Positions 16,640-26,649 are shown, numbered from the stretch's first letter. The stretch is 64,000 nt of DNA from Nitrosomonas ureae (GCF_900108305.1 NZ_FNUX01000009.1:47190-111189), one strand, 5' to 3'. Notes: generated by a model from the letters alone, not told the origin. Translations and numbers: made by a program.

Positions 16640-16643
16640 TTTT

Positions 16644-16666
16644 CTGTTATTTTTCCAAAATAACAG
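16644..16666 (-). promoter_or_regulatory. 23-bp palindrome upstream of gene D
   Basis: Same arms and TCC spacer as A and C. Upstream of it the cassette continues to about 16735 with the same GCGCGCTGCCCACGCTGCCGC stretch as C, including about ten bases of zeta toxin sequence. Confidence 0.65.
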
Positions 16667-16764
16667 AGTAAATATTACGCCGGAAAAATTTGACTGACAA
16701 TGAGAAATTTAGCGCGCTGCCCACGCTGCCGCCCGGCGGTAGGTTAACCAGCCGGTTTGTTGAA

Positions 16765-18594
16765 TTAATGCCCCGCATACAATCGATCGATGTCTTCCTG
16801 ATACTGCTCCAGCACCTTCGCGCGCTTTAATTTCAAGGTCGGCGTCAATAAGCCATTTTCAACGCTCCACGGCTCCTGCGCGAGCGCGACACGGCGTATT
16901 TTGGCATAACCTGGGAATTCACTCGTCTGGCGGGTGATTTTTTCCAGCAAAATTTTCTCGGCCTGTTGCCGTTGCTGCTCGTTCGTCAAATCATCGTCCA
17001 GACCATAATGCGCCATGAATTCCTGCCTCCGGGCAGGATTTAACACGGCCAGCACGCTCAAATAAGAACGCGATTCCCCGATCAACATGACCTGTTCAAA
17101 TAGCGGGTCGCGCAAAATCGCCGCTTCCATATCAGCCGGCGGCACTTTTTCACCCGTGGATAACACAATAATTTCTTTCAATCGCCCGGTGATGGTCACG
17201 TGACCCTGGGCATCAATCGATGCGATGTCGCCGGAATTCAGCCAGCCATCCGGTGAGATGACCGCCCGGGTTGCTTCCGGATTATTCCAGTAGCCCAGCA
17301 TCACGTTCGGCCCGCGGATCAGCAATGCGTTACTTTCTCCCAGCTTGACTTCCACGCCGGGAATAGGCAGGCCGACGCTGGCCGGCACATTATCCTCGAT
17401 CCGGTTGGCGCAAACGACGGGGCTGCTCTCGGTCATTCCATATCCTTGCAGAATCGGCAAGCCGAGACCAATAAAAACGCGCGAAACCTGCGGCGATAAT
17501 GCAGCGCCACCGCTCATCACCATGCGCAACCGGCCACCCAGTTTGCCCATCACTTTATCAGCCACCAATTTTTTTAATAGTGGCCACAACACATGCGACA
17601 GTTTCCGGTACCCTCTTCCCTGCTGACACTCAAACCGGGTATAACCCACATCGACAGCAAAATTGAATAGCCAGCGGGAAAAACCCGGGCCCTCGGCCAG
17701 TTTCGCCTGTATGCCCGCATAGACCCGCTCATAAATTCGCGGCACTGATATCATTATGGTCGGCCGGATTATCAACAGATCCCCCTGCAATTGCGGAATC
17801 GAGCGCGCGTAAGCAATTGTGGCGCCCGTCATCATGGGTACATAATAGCCTGCGGTTCGCTCGAAAGTATGAGACAAAGGCAAGAAAGAGAGCAGCACAT
17901 CCTCGGGCACTACCGTGATAACCTGCAAGCAGCTGAAGGCATTGGTCAGGATATTGTGATGGCTGAGCATCACGCCTTTGGGACGTCCTGATGTACCGGA
18001 GGTATAGATGATCGTGGCCAGCGAATCAGGGTCACTGTTGATATGCCGAACCTCGCTGGCGTATGCTGATAACCATTCCATTGCGGAAACGGCACGCACG
18101 TTATCACAGGCATCAACGCTATCCGGTTCAAAAGGCCGGAGTATGACCACCCGCTGCAATCCCTCTATTTCATCCGGCAAGGTAAGAAATTGCCGCCATT
18201 GTTGCGAATTTTCCAGCAGCAGCAATTTAACGGCTGCATCATTGATGACGTACGTTGCATTCTCGACTCGATCATCGACGTATAACGGAATGACCACGAG
18301 CCCCAAGCCCATTGCCGCCTGCTCGAACATGACCCATTCCGGGCAATTTCTCATCATTACCGCGACCCGGTCACCGGGCACCAACGATTCTTTTGTCAAA
18401 GCTGCCTGCCATCGGGCTATATGTTGATTCATCTGCTCCCAGGTATGGCTGCGCCACTCGTCACTAACCGGGTCGAAATAACGATAGGCGACTGCCTGGG
18501 GTGAACGCTGCACGCGCTCATTGAAGAGACCATCCAGTGTTTTTGCTTGCTCAACAGAAATGACGTGGCTCATTCCATTTTGTTCAATTTGCAT
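16765..18594 (-). CDS. Long-chain acyl-CoA synthetase (AMP-forming)
   Basis: 609 aa from the ATG at 18594 (GGGGA seven bases upstream; an ATG at 18609 has none). The AMP-binding motif is IIYTSGTSGRPKGVMLSHHN. Later come GYGMTESSPVVCANR and the hinge region TGRLKEIIVLSTGEKVPP. It activates fatty acids with ATP and CoA; length and motifs match the FadD15/FAA1 type of bacterial long-chain ligases. It lies 124 bp downstream of a FadE-type dehydrogenase in the same direction, so the two probably act in fatty-acid recycling in this lithotroph. Confidence 0.92.
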   Translation of the reverse strand: MQIEQNGMSHVISVEQAKTLDGLFNERVQRSPQAVAYRYFDPVSDEWRSHTWEQMNQHIARWQAALTKESLVPGDRVAVMMRNCPEWVMFEQAAMGLGLVVIPLYVDDRVENATYVINDAAVKLLLLENSQQWRQFLTLPDEIEGLQRVVILRPFEPDSVDACDNVRAVSAMEWLSAYASEVRHINSDPDSLATIIYTSGTSGRPKGVMLSHHNILTNAFSCLQVITVVPEDVLLSFLPLSHTFERTAGYYVPMMTGATIAYARSIPQLQGDLLIIRPTIMISVPRIYERVYAGIQAKLAEGPGFSRWLFNFAVDVGYTRFECQQGRGYRKLSHVLWPLLKKLVADKVMGKLGGRLRMVMSGGAALSPQVSRVFIGLGLPILQGYGMTESSPVVCANRIEDNVPASVGLPIPGVEVKLGESNALLIRGPNVMLGYWNNPEATRAVISPDGWLNSGDIASIDAQGHVTITGRLKEIIVLSTGEKVPPADMEAAILRDPLFEQVMLIGESRSYLSVLAVLNPARRQEFMAHYGLDDDLTNEQQRQQAEKILLEKITRQTSEFPGYAKIRRVALAQEPWSVENGLLTPTLKLKRAKVLEQYQEDIDRLYAGH

Positions 18595-18718
18595 AATTTT
18601 TCCCCGCATGCACGGATTTCATCTGAGTGTCCGCGTACTAACGATATGGCATCATTGGTTTTTCCCGCTGCTCCGGTATTCCAGCTTATTCAACTGTTTC
18701 AATAGTCCTGGTCTTCCG

Positions 18719-21205
18719 TCACAGGATCGCTTTTTCTGCTTCGGTCTTGATGCCGCTTTTATCCATGCTGGCGCTATTTGCGCCATCAGCCTCATCCGTA
18801 ACCTCATCGTTGATCGTGTAATTAGCGTTGATAGCGCCTCTGGCGCTCATCGCCTTATTGGAACTTCCGGTTGCGGCATCGCTCCGGGCTTTTGTTTCAC
18901 TCTCAAGATCAGGCCTGAAATCATCCACTTTAATGACCTTGCTGCGCAAATCCTTGAGTTTTTCCAATAAGCCCGCTTCTTCCGCGGTGATTATATTGAG
19001 CTGTAGCGCCTGAGCGATCTGCCCATCTCCATGATCGGCGATTTTGCGCAGCTTGATAGCTTCGCGCAGCTTGGCTTCGATCGCCCCGCATTCGATAACA
19101 CACCGTAAGGCCTGTTCCAGCTCAGCCATCGGTTCATGTTCTGCAGTCGGTACATGAATACCGGCAGTCAATCGATCCCGCACGGCACCCGGTACCATCA
19201 TTAATCTGGCAACTTCGTGCGTTAACGCATCAAGCGGTGGCTTGCAGCGCTTGCCGAGAGGAAAAACCAGAATTCTAAGCAACCAGACAAAGGTAAAATG
19301 CCCCGGAATATTGGCCAGGAACTCATCAAACGCTTGCTGCATACGATAAATGGCATCCTGCATGCTCCAATGCAGCAATGGCAAATCAGAGTCGGGACGG
19401 CCATCGTCCTCAAAACGCTTCAGTGTTGCTGAACATAAATACAACATGCTCAGAATATCGCCCAACCTGGCGGATAATCTTTCCTTGCGTTTAATCGACC
19501 CGCCCAAGCGCATCAGTCCAAAATCGGCAATACAGGCGAAGCTGGCGGAAAAGCGGGTCAGTTGACGATAATACACAGCCGTTTCCGGCGCAGCGTTTTC
19601 CGGCGCATTGTCCTTGATATGGTTTCCAAACAATGCATACACCAAACTGTTTACAGTATTTCGCACTGTAAACTTTACATGCCCTATTAACGCTTCATCA
19701 AATGCCAGCGATGCGCTGTCCGGATTTTTATCATACGTTGCATTCACTTCTTTCAACAAATAAGGATGACAACGCATCGCACCTTGTCCAAAAATAATCA
19801 GGTTACGCGTCAATATGTTAGCACCCTCAACGGTGATGCTGACAGGAATCTGCTGATAGGTGCGTCCCAGATAATTTCTGGGGCCGATACAAATTCCTTT
19901 TCCGCCGTGGATGTCCATGGCATCGTTAACTGCTTGCCGCCCTCGCTCGGTCACGTGATATTTTACAATCGCTGACGCCACCGAGGGTTTCTCACCTAGA
20001 TCAACTGCAGCGGCTGTCATGACACGAGCGGCATCCATCATATAGGTATTGCCGCCAATGCGCCCCAATGCTTCCTCGACACCTTCAAAATAACCGATCG
20101 GTATTTTGAATTGTATACGTACCCGGCTATACGCACCGCTGGTGCGGGCTGCCAATTTAGCTGCCCCCACACTGGTGGCCGGTAGTGAAATGGCGCGCCC
20201 TACCGAGAGGCAATTCATCAGCATGCGCCACCCTTGCCCGATACCTTCTTGCCCACCGATGATCCAATCCATTGGAATAAATACCTCTTTCCCCGAATTC
20301 GGGCCATTCTGGAATACTCCATTCAACGGATAGTGGCGCCGTCCGATATTCACGCCCGGTGTAGTCGTGGGAATAAGCGCCAGCGTAATGCCCAGGTCTT
20401 CCTCTTTACCCAGCAGCCGATCCGGGTCATACAGCTTGAAGGCCAGTCCCAGAATAGTTGCAATCGGTCCCAGCGTAATATAGCGTTTCTCCCAAGTTAC
20501 CCGCATACCCAGGACATCCGTTTTACCGTCATATTCACCGCGGCACACAATACCAAAATCCGGCATTGCACCCGCATCGGAACCCGCGTCCGGTGAAGTC
20601 AGCGCAAAACAAGGCACTTCCAAGCCTTTTGCCAGGCGCGGCAAATAATGTTCTTTTTGCATTTCGGTACCGTAATGCAGCAGCAACTCAGCCGGCCCCA
20701 GTGAATTCGGCACCATCACCGTTACCGCTGCCGTACCGCTGCGCGAGCCGATTTTCATTACAACCTCGGAATGGGCCAATGCTGAAAACCCATAACCGCC
20801 ATATTGCTTGGGAATAATTAAACCAAAGAAACCATTTTCCTTGATGAACTGCCATACCTCCGGCGGTAAGTCCTTTAATTCATGGGTAATCTTCCATTCA
20901 TCCAACATTGCGCACAATTGCTCGACCGGACCATCGAGAAATGCTTGTTCCTCTGCAGTCAACTGCGGCTTAGGATAAGCCAGTAATTTTTTCCAATCGG
21001 GTTTCCCGCTGAATAAATCGCCTTCCCACCATACTGTGCCGGCATCCAGCGCTTCCTGCTCCGTTTGCGAAATTTGCGGCAACATTTTGCGAAAAATTTT
21101 CAGTACTTGATTGGTGACCAAATAACGGCGCAGCAAAGGAACCGCCAGAATCAGACCAACGATGACAACAACGAACAGAATGACGTAGAAGAGAAACGCG
21201 AGCAT
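18719..21205 (-). CDS. fadE: Acyl-CoA dehydrogenase, FadE type
   Basis: 828 aa, close to E. coli FadE (814 aa). Two hydrophobic stretches at the N-terminus (residues about 3-26) would anchor it in the membrane. The central dehydrogenase domain includes FALTSPDAGSDAGAMPDFG and DAMDIHGGKGICIGPRNYLG; the long C-terminal part is the DUF1974 extension of this family. It catalyses the first, FAD-dependent step of beta-oxidation. Its electron acceptor is not in the window. Confidence 0.93.
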   Translation of the reverse strand: MLAFLFYVILFVVVIVGLILAVPLLRRYLVTNQVLKIFRKMLPQISQTEQEALDAGTVWWEGDLFSGKPDWKKLLAYPKPQLTAEEQAFLDGPVEQLCAMLDEWKITHELKDLPPEVWQFIKENGFFGLIIPKQYGGYGFSALAHSEVVMKIGSRSGTAAVTVMVPNSLGPAELLLHYGTEMQKEHYLPRLAKGLEVPCFALTSPDAGSDAGAMPDFGIVCRGEYDGKTDVLGMRVTWEKRYITLGPIATILGLAFKLYDPDRLLGKEEDLGITLALIPTTTPGVNIGRRHYPLNGVFQNGPNSGKEVFIPMDWIIGGQEGIGQGWRMLMNCLSVGRAISLPATSVGAAKLAARTSGAYSRVRIQFKIPIGYFEGVEEALGRIGGNTYMMDAARVMTAAAVDLGEKPSVASAIVKYHVTERGRQAVNDAMDIHGGKGICIGPRNYLGRTYQQIPVSITVEGANILTRNLIIFGQGAMRCHPYLLKEVNATYDKNPDSASLAFDEALIGHVKFTVRNTVNSLVYALFGNHIKDNAPENAAPETAVYYRQLTRFSASFACIADFGLMRLGGSIKRKERLSARLGDILSMLYLCSATLKRFEDDGRPDSDLPLLHWSMQDAIYRMQQAFDEFLANIPGHFTFVWLLRILVFPLGKRCKPPLDALTHEVARLMMVPGAVRDRLTAGIHVPTAEHEPMAELEQALRCVIECGAIEAKLREAIKLRKIADHGDGQIAQALQLNIITAEEAGLLEKLKDLRSKVIKVDDFRPDLESETKARSDAATGSSNKAMSARGAINANYTINDEVTDEADGANSASMDKSGIKTEAEKAIL

Positions 21206-21774
21206 GGTGATTTTCCCCTTAATGAGTTAAGTCCGATCAAGCTATGACATGACAGTTGTGCAATCCCTGAACCAGATGTGCAAGATCCAGCATTTTCTTA
21301 AAACGCTTACAGCCTCAAATTTACATGATAATCGTTCAAATCCCTACTTTAACGCCGAAGTTTTACCATTAAATTGTTGTGTAATTTATACACTCGTAAT
21401 TTTTAATACTGCATTTGTTTTTTTGATTCCATTCGTCCTTTCATATTATCAACATGATATATAAAAGCTTTCTAATTCTGCAAAACAGAGACCAAGGCAG
21501 AATTTTAACGACCTGAAATTGCTCATATTGGAAATGATCATGATTACAATCCAATCCGGCGAAAATCATTTCCTTTATGGCTATCAATTTCTATCCCAGC
21601 AAGTGCCGAATTTCCAGGAGATTCCATTTCATTAGCATCGGAAAGATCGAGAATGGAACGCCAATGAGAAAAAATCAGCAGGGAAGATCTGTTTAATGTG
21701 CCTGTAATTTTCCTTCCTGCCAAGGATATATCTCATTTAAATTCTGATGACATTACTCCTGTCAATTGTTTTTG
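21206..21774. other. Long intergenic stretch upstream of fadE, no gene
   Basis: Mostly AT-rich sequence with no frame of protein-like composition. It should hold the fadE promoter on the minus strand; I saw no clear hexamers there. The array of 11-bp repeats next to it is listed separately. Confidence 0.6.
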
Positions 21775-21840
21775 TTGACATATTATTAACATATTCATGA
21801 CATTTTATTGACATTTTCTCAACATTCTTATGATATGGTG
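21775..21840 (+). promoter_or_regulatory. Six 11-bp phased repeats, regulator-site array with promoter
   Basis: Units at 21775, 21786, 21797, 21808, 21819 and 21830: TTGACATATTA, TTAACATATTC, ATGACATTTTA, TTGACATTTTC, TCAACATTCTT and the weaker ATGATATGGTG. The period is one helical turn. Read on the other strand the units begin ATGTCA or ATGTTA, like Pho-box half-sites (CTGTCAT with 11-bp spacing) bound by OmpR/PhoB-type regulators. A possible sigma70 promoter, TTGACA at 21808 and TGATAT at 21831 (17-bp spacer), lies within it, 57 bp or more before the next ATG. Confidence 0.6.
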
Positions 21841-21896
21841 CAAGCCACATTTTATGAATTGTGCATAAAATGCTTTCTTAATTGATGAGGAAAATC

Positions 21897-22151
21897 ATGC
21901 TTATAAAACTTTTTCTAGCGTTATCTTTAGGTCTGAGTGTTTCATGTTTTGCTGAACCGGATAGCAGTAAATCAAAATTGTTGATTCAACCTGATCAACA
22001 AAAAAGATCATCGGCTGACACCAGTCAACAGAAAAAATCCATTCAACCTGATTCATCAGCTGAGAGCACAGGTTCTCCCCAATCATCTCAGGATGCCAAC
22101 GAAAACAATCAACCATCAATGATTGAGTATTGCAGAAAACATACTTGTTAA
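21897..22151 (+). CDS. Small secreted Ser/Gln-rich protein
   Basis: 84 aa from the ATG at 21897 behind GAGGA. A signal peptide (MLIKLFLALSLGLSVSCFAE) is followed by a low-complexity part rich in Ser, Gln, Asp and Lys, ending in a short motif with two cysteines (YCRKHTC). No family recognised. It lies 31 bp before the carbonic anhydrase start and probably shares its transcript. Confidence 0.65.
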   Translation: MLIKLFLALSLGLSVSCFAEPDSSKSKLLIQPDQQKRSSADTSQQKKSIQPDSSAESTGSPQSSQDANENNQPSMIEYCRKHTC

Positions 22152-22182
22152 TTCAATAACTACATGCGACCGGAGTGAATTC

Positions 22183-22977
22183 ATGAATACGAAAATAATC
22201 AGAAATATGGCTTCTGCAATTTTTACATGCTACGCAACCCTGGCTGTTTCAGCTTCACCTCACTGGAATCATGATGAGCAGGCTACTTGGTGGGCCATTC
22301 AGGATACAACACAAAGCGTACCGTTGAACTATCCTTATGCAGAGTGCGGTGTGGGCAAGCATCAGTCTCCAATTGATCTCGCAGCTGTGAACATCAACGA
22401 TTCAAAGCCTCTCAACAAACTCGCCGTCTTATATGATACAGACACACCGGTTTTCTTTAATAGCGGTCATGGTGTGCAGGTTAATACATCAGAAAATTAT
22501 ACGGGCGCATTAATGATCGGAGAAGAATCTTTTCCGTTGATTCAGTTTCATTTTCATGAACCCAGTGAGCATGTCGTAGAAGGCAAAAATTTTCCAGCGG
22601 AACTGCATTATGTTCATATTAATGAGGATGGGAGAATTATAGTCTTAGCCGTGGCTGTTGATGTCGGTGAAGAAAATGCGCTATTTGAAACCATACTCAA
22701 CAATACGCCGCATGAGGAAGGCGGCCAGAATTCAAGTTCCGGCATCCAGATCAATCCGGCACAGCTGCTTCCTGATCTGGATGCGACAAACCTGGATTAC
22801 TATACAATGGCGGGCTCATTAACCACTCCACCATGCAGCGAGGGCGTGCAATGGTATTTACTGCCGAAAGTGATTACAATCTCGGCTGCACAGCTTGAAC
22901 AGCTTAAGGGGTTCTATACCAACAATGCGAGATCGTCTCAAAGTTTGAATGGACGATCCTTGCTTTCAACGCAATAA
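22183..22977 (+). CDS. Periplasmic alpha-type carbonic anhydrase
   Basis: 264 aa from the ATG at 22183 behind GGAGTG. A signal peptide ends near AVSASP. Family marks: HQSPIDL, the zinc-ligand run QFHFHEPSEH, ELHYVH with the third histidine, and GSLTTPPCSEGVQW. It interconverts CO2 and bicarbonate in the periplasm. In an autotrophic ammonia oxidiser this would serve carbon supply or pH balance. Two cysteines (in AECGVG and PPCSEG) are placed to form the usual disulfide. The phased repeat array upstream implies regulated expression. Confidence 0.93.
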   Translation: MNTKIIRNMASAIFTCYATLAVSASPHWNHDEQATWWAIQDTTQSVPLNYPYAECGVGKHQSPIDLAAVNINDSKPLNKLAVLYDTDTPVFFNSGHGVQVNTSENYTGALMIGEESFPLIQFHFHEPSEHVVEGKNFPAELHYVHINEDGRIIVLAVAVDVGEENALFETILNNTPHEEGGQNSSSGIQINPAQLLPDLDATNLDYYTMAGSLTTPPCSEGVQWYLLPKVITISAAQLEQLKGFYTNNARSSQSLNGRSLLSTQ

Positions 22978-23213
22978 TTGCCTGCATATTGACACTGCTA
23001 TCAAGCAATCAGTGTTGCGGAAATAAGCTGCCCGAATATTTTCCCATGCAATGCTATGATGCTTCGGCAGTGTCAATTTGTGATTTCTCATGGTCTTGCC
23101 GTGATTTGACGTCAACAGCATCCGGGTTTGCAAATTTAGTCAGATTTTTTTACGGAAAGAAATAATAAAATTTGTATGCGTTTATCCGCGTCTTTTAGAT
23201 TGCAAGTAAAAGA

Positions 23214-24824
23214 TTGAACGGCTCGGCCAGCACGACGTCGGCTTGGTCTCCGTTCAGGATTCCCGTTTTTCGAATGCTATGGACAGCAACGCTCATATCG
23301 AACATCGGAACCTGGATGCACGATATCGGCGCTAGCTGGTTAATGATTACGCTTTCACCGACACCCGTTATGGTAGCGCTGGTTCAAACTGCTACCACAT
23401 TACCCATTTTTTTATTGGCCATACCAGCCGGCGCCTTGGCTGATATCGTCGATCGGCGCAGCTACCTTATCGTGGTGCAGTTATGGTTGGCACTGATCGC
23501 TGGATTACTTGGATTTATGACACTAACGGGTATCACCTCGGCATGGAGTCTGGTCACCCTGACATTTGCGATGGGAATCGGGTCAGCAATGATGATGCCA
23601 GCCTGGGCGGCGATAACGCCGGAGCTTGTACCCAGAAACGAATTACAATCCGCTATTGCATTGAATAGTCTTGGCATCAATGCGGCGCGTACAATTGGTC
23701 CGGCATTGGCCGGGATAATCGTATCTTACGCCGGAACCGGCGCAGTGTTTGTTTTGAATGCACTCACGTATTGCCTTGTCATTTTCACTTTGATTCTCTG
23801 GCAGCGCGAGGCACCGATCAGCGAATTACCAAGCGAGCGATTCTTCAGTGCGCTACGCTCTGGCTTTCGCTTCGCACGTCATGCACCGGACCTTCAGGCT
23901 GCCATCATTCGCGGATTCGGCTTTTTTCTATTCACCAGTGCTTCCTGGGCTCTATTGCCACTGTTAGCTAAGAACCTGGAAAATGGCGGGCCACAGACAT
24001 TTGGTATCTTGGTAGCTTCCATTGGCGCTGGGGCTGTCATTGGAGCTCTCTTGCTACCCAAGCTGCGTGAAAAAATTTCACGCGATATGCTGGTCGCATT
24101 AGCGACAATCGCGTACGCATTGACCATGTTTGCGTTAGCAACCGTCGAGCAGTTGATTTTTTTGTGCCTGGCAATGGGTGTGAGCGGCATGGCATGGATT
24201 GCCGTCTTGTCATCACTTCAAGTAGCGGCACAAATGGCGCTTCCTAATTGGGTGCGGTCGCGTGGACTTGCTATTTTTATGGCGATTTTCATGGGCTCCA
24301 TGGCAACCGGCAGTTTGTTGTGGGGCAAGGTCGCAGAAATGACAAGCATTTCAGAGGCACTGATGACGGCAGCGACAGGTGCAGTGATTGCCGCACTGCT
24401 CACGTGGCGTTGGCACATCGGTGGTATCGAGAAGGCCGATCTCACACCCTCGATGCATTGGCCGGCACCCATGGTGCATGATAGCGTGACGCATGATCGC
24501 GGGCCGGTCCTGGTAACGATTCAATATGCGGTTCAAAGCGATAAAACAAGCGAATTCTTAACCATGATACGCGAACTCAGTAAGCGCCGTCGCCGCGACG
24601 GCGCTTTTGCCTGGGGCGTATTTGAACATACTGAGAAGCCGAATCACTTTATTGAATCCTTTAGCGTCGATTCCTGGCTCGAACATCTCCGTCAACACGA
24701 ACGCGTGACTCATGCAGATCGTATTTTGCAGGCAGAACTGCGTACACTACTCATAAACGGCAGTGAACCTGTAGTCACCCACTATGTAGCGCCTAAATCC
24801 ACTACGGGACGAGGAAAAAGATAA
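23214..24824 (+). CDS. MFS exporter (EntS-like) with C-terminal monooxygenase-like domain
   Basis: 536 aa from a TTG start. Residues about 10-400 contain twelve membrane segments with MFS loop motifs (GALADIVDRRSYLIVVQLWL). The type matches the MFS_3 family that includes the enterobactin exporter EntS. After a linker, residues about 430-520 (VLVTIQYAVQSDKTSEFLTM ... HVTHADRI-like stretch) look like a dimeric alpha-beta barrel of the antibiotic-biosynthesis-monooxygenase type, common in this subfamily. The substrate is unknown. It stands alone. Confidence 0.82.
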   Translation: MNGSASTTSAWSPFRIPVFRMLWTATLISNIGTWMHDIGASWLMITLSPTPVMVALVQTATTLPIFLLAIPAGALADIVDRRSYLIVVQLWLALIAGLLGFMTLTGITSAWSLVTLTFAMGIGSAMMMPAWAAITPELVPRNELQSAIALNSLGINAARTIGPALAGIIVSYAGTGAVFVLNALTYCLVIFTLILWQREAPISELPSERFFSALRSGFRFARHAPDLQAAIIRGFGFFLFTSASWALLPLLAKNLENGGPQTFGILVASIGAGAVIGALLLPKLREKISRDMLVALATIAYALTMFALATVEQLIFLCLAMGVSGMAWIAVLSSLQVAAQMALPNWVRSRGLAIFMAIFMGSMATGSLLWGKVAEMTSISEALMTAATGAVIAALLTWRWHIGGIEKADLTPSMHWPAPMVHDSVTHDRGPVLVTIQYAVQSDKTSEFLTMIRELSKRRRRDGAFAWGVFEHTEKPNHFIESFSVDSWLEHLRQHERVTHADRILQAELRTLLINGSEPVVTHYVAPKSTTGRGKR

Positions 24825-24914
24825 AAACCGGACCACCGATCCCGTAAGTGGATTAGTCTATTGTTTTCAGCAAACTCAACAAAACCGATTAAAGTTTGAC
24901 CATCGCGCTTATCG

Positions 24915-26189
24915 CTATGGCTTCAATTTCAACATCATAGGTTGCAGACGCTTGATTGTAGAGGGCGCAATCAGATCTTTTATCTGCAATGATTTGATTG
25001 CTGATGCCGGAGCGCAATCAGCCACCTTCACCAATTTCATCACAAGCGGATTAAAAGTAACATCCACGCCGGTATAACTGCCCGCATCATCACCACTGCG
25101 ATCACCCCGGAATTTAAACTCTTTGACCGGCCCGTTCGGACCACCGCCTTGACGATCATCGTTATGATCGGTATCAATATAGTGGGCAGTGCTTTCCAGA
25201 CTATTAGCTATACTGTCGATACGCCAGCCTGGCGGTGGCGTATAGTAGACCTCCGTGCGTTCACCTTCTGCCGTGGTCCAATCGCTACGCGTTTCCTGAG
25301 CCTTCATCCAAAGCCGGAAATTAACGTGCGTGCCTTCGTTACTCCAACGTGCATTTGCCCATACTTCAGGGCCATGTCCGCTGAACTCTTTATCACCGCG
25401 CGTATGAGGAGGTGTAAAGGATAAGTAAGTATTACGTTCGTATGTTTCCGGTTTTTCCTCACACACCGGCGTAGCAGGTTGAATCACGGCGATACTGGAG
25501 ATAGGACGACTCTGCCATTCCAGAGTTAGCCGATCACTGACGCTGGATACAGGAACCCCATTTGCACCGAGATTGAGCGTCATGTGATAATGAGTCAATC
25601 GATCAAGCTTGGAAGAAACGTCCAGTACGCCCGATTTATTGTGTAACGTTACATTAATGGGCGTCGTATCGAAGTCATAACCGAAAAACTCCAACTTGTT
25701 GCGGCGGTTTGAATCCAATGCCATATCGACAGCCGCAGGCACCACATGGCATAGCGCTGGTTCAGTGGGAGGTATCGCTTGATGCAGCAGTCGTGCACGA
25801 ATTCGCGCCAAAGCCTGACGTACACGTGTGCCGATAAAATCTACGTTGCAACGCAACTCGTTTCCTGTAGCGGCTACGCTACGATTGAGCAAATCCGAAA
25901 CTTCATTGCGTACCGTGGATTGGGCCTCATCGGTCAATTTTGTCGTAGTATCCTGCAATACGGACTGCCAGGAAGCAGAATTCCGATCTAGGGCATCAAT
26001 CGCGTTATCTAGCGTGGCTACGGTATCTCCCGCCACATCACTTACTTTATCGGTTAATTTGTCGATTTTATCGCCGATGCTGCAACCTGCAATCAGAATC
26101 GGCATAAACACCATCAGCCATAGTAATAGTCTTGGCATTCCAATGCTTGTTTGGAATAAATGTGAAAAAGGTACTGTAGTTTTTATCAT
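24915..26189 (-). CDS. Large lipoprotein of unknown function
   Basis: 424 aa, behind GAGGAG. A hydrophobic stretch ends in the lipobox L-I-A-G-C (residue about 36), so it should be lipid-anchored. Residues 37-110 look helical, with KIDKLTDKVSDVAGDTVATL repeats of a coiled-coil type. The rest is beta-rich and contains several cysteines. It was not recognised as a family. It may sit in the outer membrane facing the periplasm. The stop is 90 bp from the end of the MFS gene, which converges on it. Confidence 0.72.
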   Translation of the reverse strand: MIKTTVPFSHLFQTSIGMPRLLLWLMVFMPILIAGCSIGDKIDKLTDKVSDVAGDTVATLDNAIDALDRNSASWQSVLQDTTTKLTDEAQSTVRNEVSDLLNRSVAATGNELRCNVDFIGTRVRQALARIRARLLHQAIPPTEPALCHVVPAAVDMALDSNRRNKLEFFGYDFDTTPINVTLHNKSGVLDVSSKLDRLTHYHMTLNLGANGVPVSSVSDRLTLEWQSRPISSIAVIQPATPVCEEKPETYERNTYLSFTPPHTRGDKEFSGHGPEVWANARWSNEGTHVNFRLWMKAQETRSDWTTAEGERTEVYYTPPPGWRIDSIANSLESTAHYIDTDHNDDRQGGGPNGPVKEFKFRGDRSGDDAGSYTGVDVTFNPLVMKLVKVADCAPASAIKSLQIKDLIAPSTIKRLQPMMLKLKP

Positions 26190-26649
26190 GTTATTAACTC
26201 CTCTATATGGTAAAAAATACTCTCAGATTTTCATTTCATGAAGCGAACAAAAAGTTGATACCCCACTAACCACCGATCTAACAAAATATACAACATCGAT
26301 CGTGAATACTTGTGTGATAAATCTCACACTAATGCTATCAATTAAATTTAAACCTTTAGGGACAGATGCTTTGATGACATCGTAGTATGATAATCTTATA
26401 AAAAGACACCATTTGTTGCTTTTATTAGCCCGTTTGAATGTGAATTTGTACGAGACAATGTTAATCTGCAACTTGCTGCACAGATTTTGAAGAGCTAAAC
26501 TGGAATAGACTGTTCTTATATGTCGACAATCAAGCCAAGCTTGTTCTATTCCCATAAGCAGAACCCCTTTCAATACGTTAAAATGTTTGTGCACAAGCCC
26601 GTTACAATTGCTTAATCAACACAACACATACTAAATCGAGCGCAATATT
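26190..26649. other. AT-rich intergenic region between divergent genes
   Basis: It contains the promoters of the lipoprotein (minus) and the OmpA-like gene (plus). A 123-codon open frame on the minus strand has no recognisable domain and no usual composition, so I do not call it. Confidence 0.5.

Noticed and set aside
26223..26594. 123-aa minus-strand frame
   Set aside because: AT-rich, lacks any known domain, and composition is unlike the neighbouring genes.
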